Assembly (NCBI RefSeq): GCF_014859525.1
Contig: NZ_JACUUB010000004.1
Span: 34,947-98,946, forward strand
Reading direction: 5' to 3'
DNA: 64,000 nucleotides
Source of the DNA: Marinobacter sp.
Lineage (GTDB): Bacteria > Pseudomonadota > Gammaproteobacteria > Pseudomonadales > Oleiphilaceae
The notes below the pieces were generated by a model. That model ran no database searches. It was not told the origin of the DNA and saw nothing but the letters and a program-made list of their open reading frames with translations. Positions 54,814 to 63,951 of the stretch are shown here, in pieces. The translations under genes and the position numbers were made by a program. Positions within the stretch are counted from its first letter, which is position 1. Every line of letters begins with the position of its first letter.

Positions 54814-54829
54814 GGGTGCCGGCTCTTTT
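54789..54829. terminator. Bidirectional Rho-independent terminator
   Basis: AAAAGAGCCGGC (54789-54800) pairs over 12 bases with GCCGGCTCTTTT (54818-54829), and an inner CCCT/AGGG pairing closes the loop. The left arm lies in the last codons of the RmlD-like gene. The A- and T-runs suit termination of both that gene and anr. Confidence 0.9.
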
Positions 54830-54855
54830 AGGTGAAAACGGGCTCTGCGAAGCGG

Positions 54856-55605
54856 TTACTGGCCGCCTTGCCTTGCGAAATCCCGTGTGACCATCTGTAA
54901 GGCTTCAACATCCAGAAGCTCCACCTCACGGCCCCGTGCGCGGATGATCCCCTGGTTCTGAAAACGCGTGAACACTCGGCTGACCGTTTCCACGGCAAGG
55001 CCAAGGAAGTTGGCGATGTCGTTTCTCGCCATAGGCAGGCTGAAATTGGTTGGCGACATTTTGCGGCGGCGGAACCGGCTGGAAAGTGACAACAAGAGGG
55101 CGGCGATCCGCTCCTCGGCCGTGTTCTTGCTTAGCAGCATCGCTAGCTGATGGCTATTCTGGATTTCCTGGCTCATCAGGTGGTACATATGGTGCTGGAG
55201 TTCAGGCAGCTTGAGCGTTAATTCTTCCAGTTTATTGACCGGAAATTCGCAGATGCTCGTGCGCTCAAGCGCTTTGGCCGTACAGGCGTAGTTCTCGCTG
55301 CTCATGCTGTCCAGACCCACCAGTTCGCCGGGCATGAAAAAACCGGTTACCTGCTCTTCACCGTTTTCACTGATGATGGACGTCTTGATCGAGCCGCTCT
55401 TAACCGCAAAGCAGGACCTGACCTGAGTGCTCTGGTCAAAAATGTGCTCGCCGCGGTTGTAGATTCGCCCCTGCTGAACGATGTCTTCCAGTCGGTCGAG
55501 ATCGTTTTCCTCAATGGCCAGCGGCAGGCAAAGATTGCTCAAGCTGCACTGGTTGCATGAGGCCTTGAGGGATGTCACTTGATGCAGTTGTATTGCCTGG
55601 GCCAT
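54856..55605 (-). CDS. anr: Anaerobic regulator Anr (FNR family)
   Basis: Anr is a CRP/FNR-family regulator that dimerises through an oxygen-labile 4Fe-4S cluster and activates genes for low-oxygen respiration. The 249-residue protein has N-terminal cysteines Cys17, Cys20 and Cys26 (CNQCSLSNLC) and a fourth, Cys108 (ENYACTA), the FNR ligand set. The helix-turn-helix NDIANFLGLAVETVSRVFTR carries the E-x-x-S-R recognition residues for TTGAT-N4-ATCAA sites. One such site lies just upstream of the gene. The name anr, not fnr, follows pseudomonad usage. Confidence 0.95.
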   Translation of the reverse strand: MAQAIQLHQVTSLKASCNQCSLSNLCLPLAIEENDLDRLEDIVQQGRIYNRGEHIFDQSTQVRSCFAVKSGSIKTSIISENGEEQVTGFFMPGELVGLDSMSSENYACTAKALERTSICEFPVNKLEELTLKLPELQHHMYHLMSQEIQNSHQLAMLLSKNTAEERIAALLLSLSSRFRRRKMSPTNFSLPMARNDIANFLGLAVETVSRVFTRFQNQGIIRARGREVELLDVEALQMVTRDFARQGGQ

Positions 55606-55626
55606 AGCGGATTAACCATCTCTCCA

Positions 55627-55640
55627 TTGACTGACGTCAA
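55627..55640 (-). promoter_or_regulatory. Candidate Anr/FNR operator before anr
   Basis: TTGACTGACGTCAA is a palindrome matching the FNR consensus TTGAT-N4-ATCAA at 8 of 10 fixed positions. It ends 21 bases before the anr ATG and abuts a TATACT hexamer (55640-55645, minus strand), so a bound regulator would sit at or after the start point. Autorepression is therefore the likely effect. Confidence 0.55.
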
Positions 55641-55720
55641 GTATAGCAAAAAAGCATAGCGTTATGAGTAGCTTTTAGGCGTAAACGCTTACGGGCAATG
55701 CCGGGCCTGGCCTCGGTCGG

Positions 55721-56644
55721 TCAGCGGGATCGTTTTTTCCTTTCATCTGTGCGAGCGGCCTTTTCGGCGGCTTCAGCTTCTTCCCGGGCTTTTGTTTCCA
55801 GTAGTTCTTTCTCAACCATTGCCGGAGTTTCCAGCGAAACTCGTCCAATCGTACCAGCCCTGAGCTCGTTCAGCAGAATTTCAGACACTTTGTGGAGATC
55901 CGGAATGCCGCCGCGGCGGAAGAACTTGCGTTTGCCTGCGATGGCATCCATCAGGCCCAGGCCATCAACAGGTTGCTCGTCGAGCCCGTAACGGGTCATA
56001 ACCAGCTCTGGATAAGCCTTGATCAGAAAGTCGGCCTCAAACATGGCCACATCTTCAAAGTCCAGCACCGCGCTGCGAATGGCCCCGGTGATGGCAAGAC
56101 GGTAGCCGCAGGCCTCGGGTGACAGTTTTGGCCATAAAAAGCCCGGGGTATCGTAAAGCAGGACGTTGTCGGGGAGCTTAATGGCTTGTTGAGCTCGGGT
56201 AACGGCGGGCTCATTGCCTGTTTTTGCCGCCGACCGCCCCGCCAATGTATTGATCAGAGTCGATTTGCCGACATTAGGAATGCCGAGGATCATCACCCGG
56301 AGAGCACTCTTTTGCCGATCATGGTTGGGTGTCAGCTCTTCGGCAAGCTTGAGGATGCCCAGAGCCTCCTGCCGTTGATTATGGGTCAGGGTGATGGCGC
56401 GAACACCGCGTTCCTGTTCGATCCATTTGAGCCACTGCTCGGTGACAGCAGGGTCTGCCAGATCTCTTTTGTTCAGTACTTTGATCAGCGGGGTGTCGCC
56501 CCGTAAAGACGGTACGAGCGGATTCTCACTGCTGAACGGGATGCGGGCGTCAACAACCTCGATGATCAGATCCATCTGAGGCATGACTTTTTTGATCTCC
56601 TTTCGGGCCTTGTGCATATGCCCTGGAAACCAGTTAATAGCCAT
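55721..56644 (-). CDS. rbgA: Ribosome biogenesis GTPase YlqF/RbgA family
   Basis: The 307-residue GTPase shows the circularly permuted motif order of the YlqF/RbgA family: NKRD (G4) first, then GIPNVGKSTLIN (G1) and DTPGFLWP (G3). It begins MAINWFPGHMHKARKEIKK, as in RbgA, which promotes late 50S assembly in Bacillus; in Gammaproteobacteria the role is less studied. The C-terminus is basic and low in complexity. It is upstream of anr on the same strand but separated by 115 bases that hold the Anr site. Confidence 0.92.
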   Translation of the reverse strand: MAINWFPGHMHKARKEIKKVMPQMDLIIEVVDARIPFSSENPLVPSLRGDTPLIKVLNKRDLADPAVTEQWLKWIEQERGVRAITLTHNQRQEALGILKLAEELTPNHDRQKSALRVMILGIPNVGKSTLINTLAGRSAAKTGNEPAVTRAQQAIKLPDNVLLYDTPGFLWPKLSPEACGYRLAITGAIRSAVLDFEDVAMFEADFLIKAYPELVMTRYGLDEQPVDGLGLMDAIAGKRKFFRRGGIPDLHKVSEILLNELRAGTIGRVSLETPAMVEKELLETKAREEAEAAEKAARTDERKKRSR

Positions 56645-56705
56645 GATATTCGCTCCGCTTGCTGTTTGAAGGCGCCATTATGCAGGGGAATGACTAAATT
56701 TTCAT

Positions 56706-56750
56706 ATACCGGCCTGCCCCCGTGTGCTGCGGGCAGGCCGGTATTTTTTT
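56706..56750 (+). terminator. Strong intrinsic terminator with no same-strand gene upstream
   Basis: ATACCGGCCTGCCC (56706-56719) pairs perfectly with GGGCAGGCCGGTAT (56731-56744) and is followed by seven T. This is the strongest terminator form on the plus strand, but the genes upstream (rbgA, anr) are on the minus strand. It lies between the divergent rbgA and the Spy-like gene. It could end a small RNA or antisense transcript, or attenuate the gene at 56884. Confidence 0.8.
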
Positions 56751-56883
56751 GGAAGTATGTACAAAAAGAAGGGATGTCGGGGTGAAATCCGGTGCCGGAA
56801 TGTTTTAGGGTGTACAGCCTTGAGTACTTAAAGCAACGCAATCCGGCGGTTAAAGCTTGGCTGCCGGCGACTTGGAGATTTCT

Positions 56884-57324
56884 ATGAAGCTTGTAAAGAT
56901 CATCGGTTCTGCACTGGTAGCCTTTAGCCTTTCAATGCCCGCGTTCGCCCAGCAGGCTGCACCCGGCCAGCCTGATCAGGTAGCCCAGTTGGCCGAAATG
57001 GTAGGGTTGTCTGATACTCAGCAGACCGAAATTCGCGGCATCATTGATGAAATGGAAGGAGAGATCGGTTCGTTGCGCCAAAACGCACAGGGACTGCAGC
57101 AGGCTTTGCAGGCTGAAATCAAGGCCGACTACAGTGAATCGGCAATTCGCGAAAATGCCAAAGAGCTGGGTGATGTAACTGGTGAGATTGCGGCCCTGTC
57201 TGCACTCATGCAGGCCCGTGTTGATGCCGTCTTCACCGCAGAGCAGCGTGATGAGCTGGATCGTCGTATGCAGGAAATGCAGCGTCAGATGCAACAGCAA
57301 CAAATGATGCAGCCGGGCCAGTAA
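56884..57324 (+). CDS. Spy/CpxP-like periplasmic protein
   Basis: The 146-residue protein has a signal peptide cleaved after about residue 22 (SLSMPAFA-QQ) and a helical mature part with two LTxxQ-like segments, LSDTQQTEIRGIID and FTAEQRDELDRRM, as in Spy and CpxP. Those proteins are periplasmic chaperones or stress sensors. The tail is glutamine- and methionine-rich (MQRQMQQQQMMQPGQ). GGAGATTT precedes the ATG, and an in-frame codon at 56857 is not needed. It is followed by a bidirectional terminator and is monocistronic. Confidence 0.75.
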   Translation: MKLVKIIGSALVAFSLSMPAFAQQAAPGQPDQVAQLAEMVGLSDTQQTEIRGIIDEMEGEIGSLRQNAQGLQQALQAEIKADYSESAIRENAKELGDVTGEIAALSALMQARVDAVFTAEQRDELDRRMQEMQRQMQQQQMMQPGQ

Positions 57325-57390
57325 TCTGGCCAGCAACAGTGTGACGTGCCGGCGCTGAAGACAGCCTGCGGCAAACCACGTTGTTATACA

Positions 57391-57423
57391 AAAAACCGCC
57401 AGAGCCTTGCCCTGGCGGTTTTT
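57391..57423. terminator. Bidirectional Rho-independent terminator
   Basis: AAAAACCGCCAG (57391-57402) pairs with CTGGCGGTTTTT (57412-57423) around a 9-base loop, with further T on the right. It separates the Spy-like gene from the convergent MMPL gene, whose stop is four bases away. Confidence 0.9.
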
Positions 57424-57426
57424 TTG

Positions 57427-59904
57427 TTATGGAGAGGGGAAGGGCCTGGTCAGGATGATCAGCCTTGGCAGCAAGGTGAGAGAGCCGAGTAATGCCATGA
57501 ACATGGCGAAACCTGTGAACAGGCCAAAGTAGATGGTCGGAATGAAGTTCGACAGCACCAGAATCGAAAATCCGGAAATAATGGTCAGGGACGTAAAGAA
57601 CATGGCCTGGCCGATGCTGCGATGGCAGCGATGCATCGTGGCCAGGTAGTCGCCGTCTTTCACAAACTCGGTTTTGAAGCGGTGAATGTAGTGGATGGTA
57701 TCGTCAACCGCGATGCCCACGGTGATGGCGGCAACGGTGATGGTCATCATGTCCAGAGGAATACCCAGCCAGCCCATCAGACCCAGGACAGAGCCTGCCG
57801 CAATCAAATTGGGTGCCATGCCGATCAAGGCCAGTGTTACTGAGCGGAACAGAATCAGAAACATCACCATAATGGCGGCGAATACCACACCGATGGTTTT
57901 GATTTGGGAATCGAACAGGCTTTGCAGCATATTGTTGTACATAACGGTCATGCCAGACAGCTGAATGCGGTCGTCGTCGTATCCCAGCTCGGTGGTAAGG
58001 TGAGTGTGGATGCGGTCCAGCAGATCTTGCCGGCGCAGGTCGGGCATGGTTTCAAGAATCCGAATGCTGAAGCGGGCCTGCTTTTGCTCTTCCGAGATGT
58101 AAGGCGTTAGCAGGATCTCTTGCAGATCTGCCGGCACAGCCGCCGGGACAAAGGCCAGTTCCAGTGCGTTAAGGCGTTTGCCCGAATTGATCTGAGCGAG
58201 CAGGTCTAGTGTCGTGCTGATCGATAGTACCTTGCCGGTTTCTGGCAGGCTATCCAGAAAATCATGTACCTGGCCGAGTTGCCGCATTTTCTGATAGGTG
58301 TACCAGGTATCGCGGTACTCCTCTTCATCGCAGTCCTCAACAAATGGGTCGCAGTCGCTGGCAAACGGGTCGTCATTGACGTTTTCCGGAACCGGTTGAT
58401 CGGTGATCACCACGTCCAGCGGCGAGGTGCCTCCAAGCCGATCATCAATGACGACCATGCCCTGATGGATTTCGGTGGACGATTTGAAGTAGTCGATAAA
58501 GCTGTTTTCCACGGTCAACCGGCTCAGGCCGATCACACACAACACGGCAATCACCCCGGAGCCCACCAGGACTGTGCCACCGAAATGTTCGGTAAAGCGT
58601 GCGAAGGCGTCGGTAAAGGGAACGCGATCAGACGCGACGCACTGGTCCAGAGGGGGTGGCAGCAGGCTGAGCAGTGCCGGAAAAATCAGGAAGGTGATCA
58701 CGAAGGCAACGGCCAGGCCCAGGGTCATCATCCAGCCAAAGTCGATCACCGGGCGGATGCCGCTAAAGGTCAGAGAGCCGAAGGCGACAATGGTGGTGAT
58801 GGCCATGTAGAAGCAGGGTTTGATCATGGCCATGATGGTTCGGCGCAGAACACTCCCTGGTTCTGCCTCCGGCTCGTCGTGCTGGAATTCCCGGTAACGC
58901 ACGATCAAGTGAATGGTGAGCGACAGGGTCATGATTAACAGCAGCGATACGAAGTTGGATGAGATCACGGTAACGGGCCACTGAGCCCAGCCCAGAAAGC
59001 CGATCATCAGCCAGACGGTTAAGCTGCAGCAGAGCAGGGGCACCAGAACCCAGCGCCATTGCCGAAAGATGATGGCAAGGGTCAGCAACAGAAACGCCAG
59101 CACGCCCAAACCAAAGGTAGACAAGTCGTTCTGGATGAACCGGATCATATCGGAAACGATCATGGGCACGCCGCCCAAATGGATGGTCGCTCGATCACGA
59201 TACTCGTCAAGAATGACTCGTACTTCAGCGATGGTGGCATCCCGCTCTTTACCGAGGGTGTCGGTGTAGCGGATAAACTCCTGGCTGACCTGTTCCAGTT
59301 GCCGCCGATCATGGGCATCGGCCGTGCCGGCATCGACCTTGTCCCTCAGCTCATCGCGCTGATTCAATAATTGGAAATAGCGTTCGGGCGTTGGCAGGTT
59401 TACCTGAATGGCGGTGGTGCCGGCGTCTTCACTGATCAGCAAGTTGGGGTACATGGGGTTGTTGAGCAGCGCCTGGCGTGCGGTCTCTGGTGCAACGTCA
59501 TCGGCATCCAGTGTCTTGATCTCACTGTCGACTGTGTCTAGCGTCAGGTCCGGACTGTGCAACAGGGGAACGCTAAGAATGCTGTTGGTCGAGCTCACAG
59601 CCGACAGGGCCGCCAGTTTGTCTCGCAACGACCGGAAGTGGCCCAGGCCGGTGTCCGTGAACAGGTCTTCGTGTGCGGTGTAGGTGACCACCAGAAAGTC
59701 ATCGGAGGTGGTGAACACCCGGTTGACCTGCCGGTATTGTTCCAGTGAGCGATCGTTCTCCAGAACCAGGGATTCGGCCGAGGCGTCCAGTCGGAATTGA
59801 TCAAAGCGGAGAGCGGCTACCGCCAGCAGTACACCGAACAGAATCAGTACAATCCAGGGGTGAGGAAGGATAAAACGATCGTAAAGGGCGCCAAGGCGGT
59901 TCAT
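57427..59904 (-). CDS. MMPL/RND-superfamily transporter
   Basis: The 825-residue protein has the RND layout: one N-terminal helix, a large periplasmic loop (about 40-235), six helices, a second loop (about 440-640), and a final six-helix block with VAAITVGIAVDDTIHYIHRFK, the transmembrane acidic pair typical of proton-driven RND pumps. It resembles the hydrophobe/MmpL-like group, which export lipids or hopanoids. No periplasmic adaptor or outer-membrane partner is adjacent. The substrate cannot be told. Confidence 0.87.
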   Translation of the reverse strand: MNRLGALYDRFILPHPWIVLILFGVLLAVAALRFDQFRLDASAESLVLENDRSLEQYRQVNRVFTTSDDFLVVTYTAHEDLFTDTGLGHFRSLRDKLAALSAVSSTNSILSVPLLHSPDLTLDTVDSEIKTLDADDVAPETARQALLNNPMYPNLLISEDAGTTAIQVNLPTPERYFQLLNQRDELRDKVDAGTADAHDRRQLEQVSQEFIRYTDTLGKERDATIAEVRVILDEYRDRATIHLGGVPMIVSDMIRFIQNDLSTFGLGVLAFLLLTLAIIFRQWRWVLVPLLCCSLTVWLMIGFLGWAQWPVTVISSNFVSLLLIMTLSLTIHLIVRYREFQHDEPEAEPGSVLRRTIMAMIKPCFYMAITTIVAFGSLTFSGIRPVIDFGWMMTLGLAVAFVITFLIFPALLSLLPPPLDQCVASDRVPFTDAFARFTEHFGGTVLVGSGVIAVLCVIGLSRLTVENSFIDYFKSSTEIHQGMVVIDDRLGGTSPLDVVITDQPVPENVNDDPFASDCDPFVEDCDEEEYRDTWYTYQKMRQLGQVHDFLDSLPETGKVLSISTTLDLLAQINSGKRLNALELAFVPAAVPADLQEILLTPYISEEQKQARFSIRILETMPDLRRQDLLDRIHTHLTTELGYDDDRIQLSGMTVMYNNMLQSLFDSQIKTIGVVFAAIMVMFLILFRSVTLALIGMAPNLIAAGSVLGLMGWLGIPLDMMTITVAAITVGIAVDDTIHYIHRFKTEFVKDGDYLATMHRCHRSIGQAMFFTSLTIISGFSILVLSNFIPTIYFGLFTGFAMFMALLGSLTLLPRLIILTRPFPSP

Positions 59905-60043
59905 GAATAACGGCTCTGCTTAAAAAACGAGTGCAGAGTTTGCCACAAACCTCAGTGAACTGTGACCTTTGAGGCTGCTTGTTCGAGAGATTTAACAGGA
60001 TGCTTCTGGCGGATGTTTCGCAGCAGGGTCAGCATGGGCGCCA

Positions 60044-61090
60044 TCAGTCGATGGCCTTCACCGGGATTTGCACGGCGTTGGCAGACTGCGGCACTTCGGG
60101 CACAGCCAGCCCCAGGTTGTTTTTGTCGAACACCCTGTCCGCGCGGTAACTGGAGCGGACCATGGGGCCGGAGGGCACTTCCATAAAGCCTTTCTCCAGT
60201 CCGATTTCCCGGTAGCGGTTGAACTCTTCCGGGGTGACGTAACGCTCGACCGCAAGGTGGTTCGGGGTGGGCCGCAGATACTGGCCCAGGGTCAGGATGT
60301 CAACGTCGATGGCGCGCAGGTCATCCATGGTCTGCAGAACTTCTTCTTCGGTTTCGCCAAGCCCCAGCATCAGGCTGGTTTTGGTGAGCACATCCGGACG
60401 ATGCTTTTTGGCGTGAGCCAGTACGCTCAGGGTTTTCTCATAGCCGGCGCGCGGATCGCGCACTTTGCTGGTCAGGCGTTTGACGGTTTCCACGTTTTGA
60501 GCGAACACGTCGAGGCCAGAATCCACCACTTTCTCGACATCGCTCATCACAGCATCAAAATCCGGGGTGAGGGCTTCTACCGCGACTTCCGGTGTGCGTT
60601 GCTTGATGGCCGACACGCAGGCGGCGTAGTGTGCGGCGCCGCCATCGTCCAGGTCGTCCCGGTCAACCGAGGTCAAAACGATGTAGCGCAGCCCCATCAA
60701 TTCCACCGATTTGGCGGTATTCTCGGGCTCTTCTGCATCGAGCCAGCCTTTCGGGTTGCCGGTATCGACCGCGCAGAACTTGCAGGCACGAGTACAGACT
60801 GAGCCCATCACCATGATGGTCGCGGTGCCGTTGGTCCAGCACTCACCGATATTGGGGCAGTGGGATTCCTGGCATACGGTGCTCAGGCGATGCTCCGACA
60901 CATTCCGGCGCACAGCGTCGTAACGTTCGCCTCCGGGCATTCGGGCTCTCAGCCATTTGGGCTTGCGCTCCAGGGGTTTGTCTTCCGTGCTGGCGGCGGA
61001 TCGTTTCACGCCGTCCTTGATGGCGGCGAAGCCATGCTCGTTACGGAATTTGGAACCACTGATAATGCGGGGCTTTGCGCTGTCGCTCAT
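60044..61090 (-). CDS. lipA: Lipoyl synthase LipA
   Basis: LipA is a radical SAM enzyme that inserts two sulfurs into octanoylated proteins made by LipB. The 348-residue protein has both cluster motifs: the auxiliary [12 protein letters not shown] and the radical [11 protein letters not shown]. The N-terminal extension of about 60 residues with [15 protein letters not shown] is usual in this group. It lies apart from lipB at 34966. The 139-base gap to the MMPL gene downstream contains nothing I can support. Confidence 0.97.
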   Translation of the reverse strand: MSDSAKPRIISGSKFRNEHGFAAIKDGVKRSAASTEDKPLERKPKWLRARMPGGERYDAVRRNVSEHRLSTVCQESHCPNIGECWTNGTATIMVMGSVCTRACKFCAVDTGNPKGWLDAEEPENTAKSVELMGLRYIVLTSVDRDDLDDGGAAHYAACVSAIKQRTPEVAVEALTPDFDAVMSDVEKVVDSGLDVFAQNVETVKRLTSKVRDPRAGYEKTLSVLAHAKKHRPDVLTKTSLMLGLGETEEEVLQTMDDLRAIDVDILTLGQYLRPTPNHLAVERYVTPEEFNRYREIGLEKGFMEVPSGPMVRSSYRADRVFDKNNLGLAVPEVPQSANAVQIPVKAID

Positions 61091-61185
61091 TTGGCCGGGA
61101 GCTCTCTGATCAAGGTATGAATAACGTTAAAGGTTAATCGGCAGGGCGGGCAGATACAAGGCAGATACGGACAATCACGGGGGTG

Positions 61186-61211
61186 CCGGGCACGACATTG
61201 GTCGTACCCGG
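61186..61211 (-). repeat. Hairpin after the sulfhydrylase gene
   Basis: CCGGGCACGAC (61186-61196) pairs with GTCGTACCCGG (61201-61211) with one mismatch and an ATTG loop, 11 bases past the minus-strand stop codon. There is no T-tract, so it is at most a weak terminator. Confidence 0.35.
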
Positions 61212-61221
61212 TTGAGCAAGA

Positions 61222-62499
61222 TCAAGCCTGGGATTTGTCCAGAGCCTGAGTGACGTCGGCAAGGATGTCGTCTACGTGCTCAATGCCGATCGACAGCCGT
61301 ACCAGATCCTCACTGACACCGGCGCTCTTCAGCTCGTCCGCATCCAGTTGACGGTGGGTGGTGGTGGCAGGATGGCAGGCAAGAGATTTGGCATCGCCGA
61401 TGTTCACCAGGCGCAGAATCAAGTCCAGCGCATCGATGAACCTGGCACCGGCCTCGCGGCCACCCTTGATGCCGAAACTCAGAATACCGGAGGCCTTGCC
61501 GCCGCAAATTTTGTCGCAGGTAGCCTTATAGGGGCTGTTGTCCAGACCGGCGTAATTTACCCATTCGACGGCTGGGTGGTCCTGCAGGAACTGGGCAACT
61601 TTCTGGGCGTTGTCGCAATGGCGTTCCATGCGCAGGGCCAGGGTTTCCAACCCCTGCATGATCAGGAACGAGTTGAATGGCGACAGGGCCGAGCCGGTGT
61701 TGCGCAGCGGTACCACGCGGCAGCGGCCGATAAAGGCGGCTTCGCCCAGCGCTTCGGTGTAGACCACGCCGTGGTAGGACGGGTCGGGCTGGTTCATCAT
61801 CGGGAACTTGTCGGCGCTGGCTTTCCAGTCGAACTTGCCGGAATCCACCACAATGCCGGCGACGGTGGTGCCGTGGCCGCCAATGTATTTGGTCAGGGAG
61901 TGCACCACGATATCGGCGCCGTGCTCGAACGGCCGGCACAGGAACGGTGTGGCCACGGTGTTATCAACGATCAGCGGAATACCATGCTTATGGGCAATCT
62001 CTGCCCACTTCTGGATATCCACCACGTTGCCGGCCGGGTTGCCGATAGACTCGCAGAACAGGGCGCGAGTCTGGTCGTCGATGGCGTTTTCCACCGCCGC
62101 GAAATCATCGTGCGGCACCATCTTGCACTCGATGCCCTGGTTGGGCAATGAGTGGGCGAACAGGTTGTAGGTGCCGCCGTAGAGCTGGCTGGTGCTGACG
62201 ATGTTATTGCCCACTTTGCAGATGGTCTGCAGGGCGTAGGTGATGGCTGCCATACCGGACGCCACCGCCAGTGCGCCAACGCCACCTTCCAGGGCCGCCA
62301 TACGCTCTTCCAGAACCGAATTGGTCGGGTTCATGATGCGGGTATAGATGTTGCCCTGAACCTTCAGATCAAACAGATCGGCACCGTGCTGGGTGTCATC
62401 GAAGGTATACGAGGTGGTCTGGTAGATGGGGGTTGTAGCGGCCTTGGTCGTCGGGTCGCTCTTGAAGCCGGCGTGTAGCGCGAGAGTTTCCGCTTTCAT
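61222..62499 (-). CDS. metY: O-acetylhomoserine sulfhydrylase (MetY type)
   Basis: This PLP enzyme makes homocysteine directly from O-acetylhomoserine and sulfide. The 425-residue protein has the family start LALHAGFKSDPTTKAATTPI, the PLP lysine in VHSLTKYIGGHG and the long GxxxT...RxxNPTNSVLEERM segment. Its length and the sequence favour O-acetylhomoserine over the shorter cystathionine gamma-synthase group, but MetZ-type enzymes are related. AAGGA precedes the ATG at 62499; the open frame continues to 62577. No S-adenosylmethionine riboswitch is apparent upstream. Confidence 0.92.
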   Translation of the reverse strand: MKAETLALHAGFKSDPTTKAATTPIYQTTSYTFDDTQHGADLFDLKVQGNIYTRIMNPTNSVLEERMAALEGGVGALAVASGMAAITYALQTICKVGNNIVSTSQLYGGTYNLFAHSLPNQGIECKMVPHDDFAAVENAIDDQTRALFCESIGNPAGNVVDIQKWAEIAHKHGIPLIVDNTVATPFLCRPFEHGADIVVHSLTKYIGGHGTTVAGIVVDSGKFDWKASADKFPMMNQPDPSYHGVVYTEALGEAAFIGRCRVVPLRNTGSALSPFNSFLIMQGLETLALRMERHCDNAQKVAQFLQDHPAVEWVNYAGLDNSPYKATCDKICGGKASGILSFGIKGGREAGARFIDALDLILRLVNIGDAKSLACHPATTTHRQLDADELKSAGVSEDLVRLSIGIEHVDDILADVTQALDKSQA

Positions 62500-62639
62500 C
62501 ACAACATTCCTTGCTGGTGGTTTGTTTTTGGTTGGTCTGGGCTGGTGAGTATGCCACAGGCAATGGAGACCGCGCACAGCTTGAAGCGTTATACGCTTAT
62601 GTCTTTGCCGCAGGAAAACGAAGGTGTCTTGCGGCTGAT

Positions 62640-63851
62640 TTAGGTTAGCGCACCGTACACCAGTGCTCTAAGGTCCTGGCGGATGGGGTAGGATGAGGAT
62701 GGCATCAGCTGAGTCATGAAGATCACCACCATGTCCTCCACCGGGTCGACAAAGAAGCTGGTGCTGGCCAGTCCGCCCCAGCCGAATTCGCCTTCCGAAC
62801 CGATGGTGGCAGACTTGGCAACATCGGTTCTTACCGAGAAGCCCAGTCCAAAGCCGCTGCCGGCATAGGGTGTTTCGCTGAAGCCGCCAATTGAGAGCGC
62901 CGGCAGATCCTTGCCATCGGGCAGGTGGTTCATGCGCATGAATTCCAGGGTTTTGCGCCCGATAATACGCTGGCCCTGGTACTCCCCACCCTGGCAAAGG
63001 GCTTGGGCGAAGCGGAAGTAGTCATCCATGGTGGAGACCAGGCCGCCGCCGCCCGACAGGAACCTGGGTGCCTTCAGGTAGCGGGAGCGCTCTGGGTCGT
63101 CTTGCAGCTTGATGGTGTCGCCAGGCTGGTACAGGTAGCAGGCGGCAAAGCGGTCCTGTTGCTCTGGCGTTACGTGAAAGCCGGTGTCGATCATGCCCAG
63201 TGGCTCGAAAATGTGCTCACGGAAATACTCATCCAGAGGCTTTCCGGACAGCAGTTCTACCAAATACCCCAGTACATCGGTGGATACGGAATAGTTCCAG
63301 GCGGTGCCCGGTGAGAACTCCAGTGGCAATTCTGCGAGCCGGTTTACCAGCTTGTCCAGGGTCAGAATAGAGCTGCCGTCCAGCTTCAACTGGCGATAAG
63401 CCGCATCTACTTCCGTTCTCTCGGTGAAACCGTAGGTCAGTCCGGAGGTGTGGGTCATCAGGTCCCGGATGGTCATGGTGGTGGTTGCCGGCCCGGTTTT
63501 GAAGTCCGGATAGCTGCCACTCTTGTACACCTTGAGGTTCCGCCATGATGGGAGGTACTTGTGCACCGGGTCGTTCAGCAGGAATTTGCCTTGCTCATAC
63601 AGTTGCATCATGGCGATGGAGGTGATGGGCTTGGTCATGGAGTAGATACGGAACACTGTATCCTGTTCCATGGGCAGGTTGCGCTCTGCATCTCGCAGCC
63701 CTCCGGTCTCCCTCCAGACAATCTTGCCGTGTCGCGCAACCAGTGCCGCAAAACCGGGCAGTTTGCCGGGCTGGATATAGTTCTGTTCAAAGTGCTGGCT
63801 GATGCGCTCAAGGCGGTCCAGCGACAGTCCTGACACGAGGGATTCCGGCAT
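62640..63851 (-). CDS. Serine beta-lactamase family hydrolase (class C-like / family VIII esterase)
   Basis: The 403-residue protein has SMTK (SxxK) in [16 protein letters not shown], the YSV triad in [15 protein letters not shown] and a late [13 protein letters not shown] at the place of the KTG box. This is the pattern of family VIII esterases and related class C-like proteins, which usually hydrolyse esters and only weakly beta-lactams. No signal peptide is visible, so it probably acts in the cytoplasm. Resistance should not be inferred. It is isolated, with a tRNA upstream. Confidence 0.9.
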   Translation of the reverse strand: MPESLVSGLSLDRLERISQHFEQNYIQPGKLPGFAALVARHGKIVWRETGGLRDAERNLPMEQDTVFRIYSMTKPITSIAMMQLYEQGKFLLNDPVHKYLPSWRNLKVYKSGSYPDFKTGPATTTMTIRDLMTHTSGLTYGFTERTEVDAAYRQLKLDGSSILTLDKLVNRLAELPLEFSPGTAWNYSVSTDVLGYLVELLSGKPLDEYFREHIFEPLGMIDTGFHVTPEQQDRFAACYLYQPGDTIKLQDDPERSRYLKAPRFLSGGGGLVSTMDDYFRFAQALCQGGEYQGQRIIGRKTLEFMRMNHLPDGKDLPALSIGGFSETPYAGSGFGLGFSVRTDVAKSATIGSEGEFGWGGLASTSFFVDPVEDMVVIFMTQLMPSSSYPIRQDLRALVYGALT

Positions 63852-63915
63852 GGCTGCTATCCTGTGCTATAAAACGTGTAATCGGGCTCTCAATGGAGAA
63901 AGGCCAGAACGAAAA

Positions 63916-63943
63916 AAAGCCCGGTTCTTTCGAACCGGGCTTT
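63916..63943 (-). terminator. Rho-independent terminator of the tRNA-Met transcript
   Basis: AAAGCCCGGTTC (63916-63927) pairs with GAACCGGGCTTT (63932-63943) around TTTC. On the minus strand a run of T follows the stem, placing a terminator directly after the tRNA gene at the window end. Confidence 0.85.
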
Positions 63944-63951
63944 CAGGATAC

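Noticed and set aside
59952..60035. 27-residue minus-strand frame just after lipA
   Set aside because: It begins eight bases past the lipA stop, but has no ribosome site and nothing else to support translation.
61276..62151. 291-codon open frame antisense to metY
   Set aside because: Reverse-strand shadow, with no start signal or homology.
62500..62639. SAM or SAH riboswitch before metY
   Set aside because: No paired structure or conserved core is evident in this short gap.
62640..63851. Antibiotic-resistance beta-lactamase
   Set aside because: There is no signal peptide and the motif set fits cytoplasmic family VIII esterases better.
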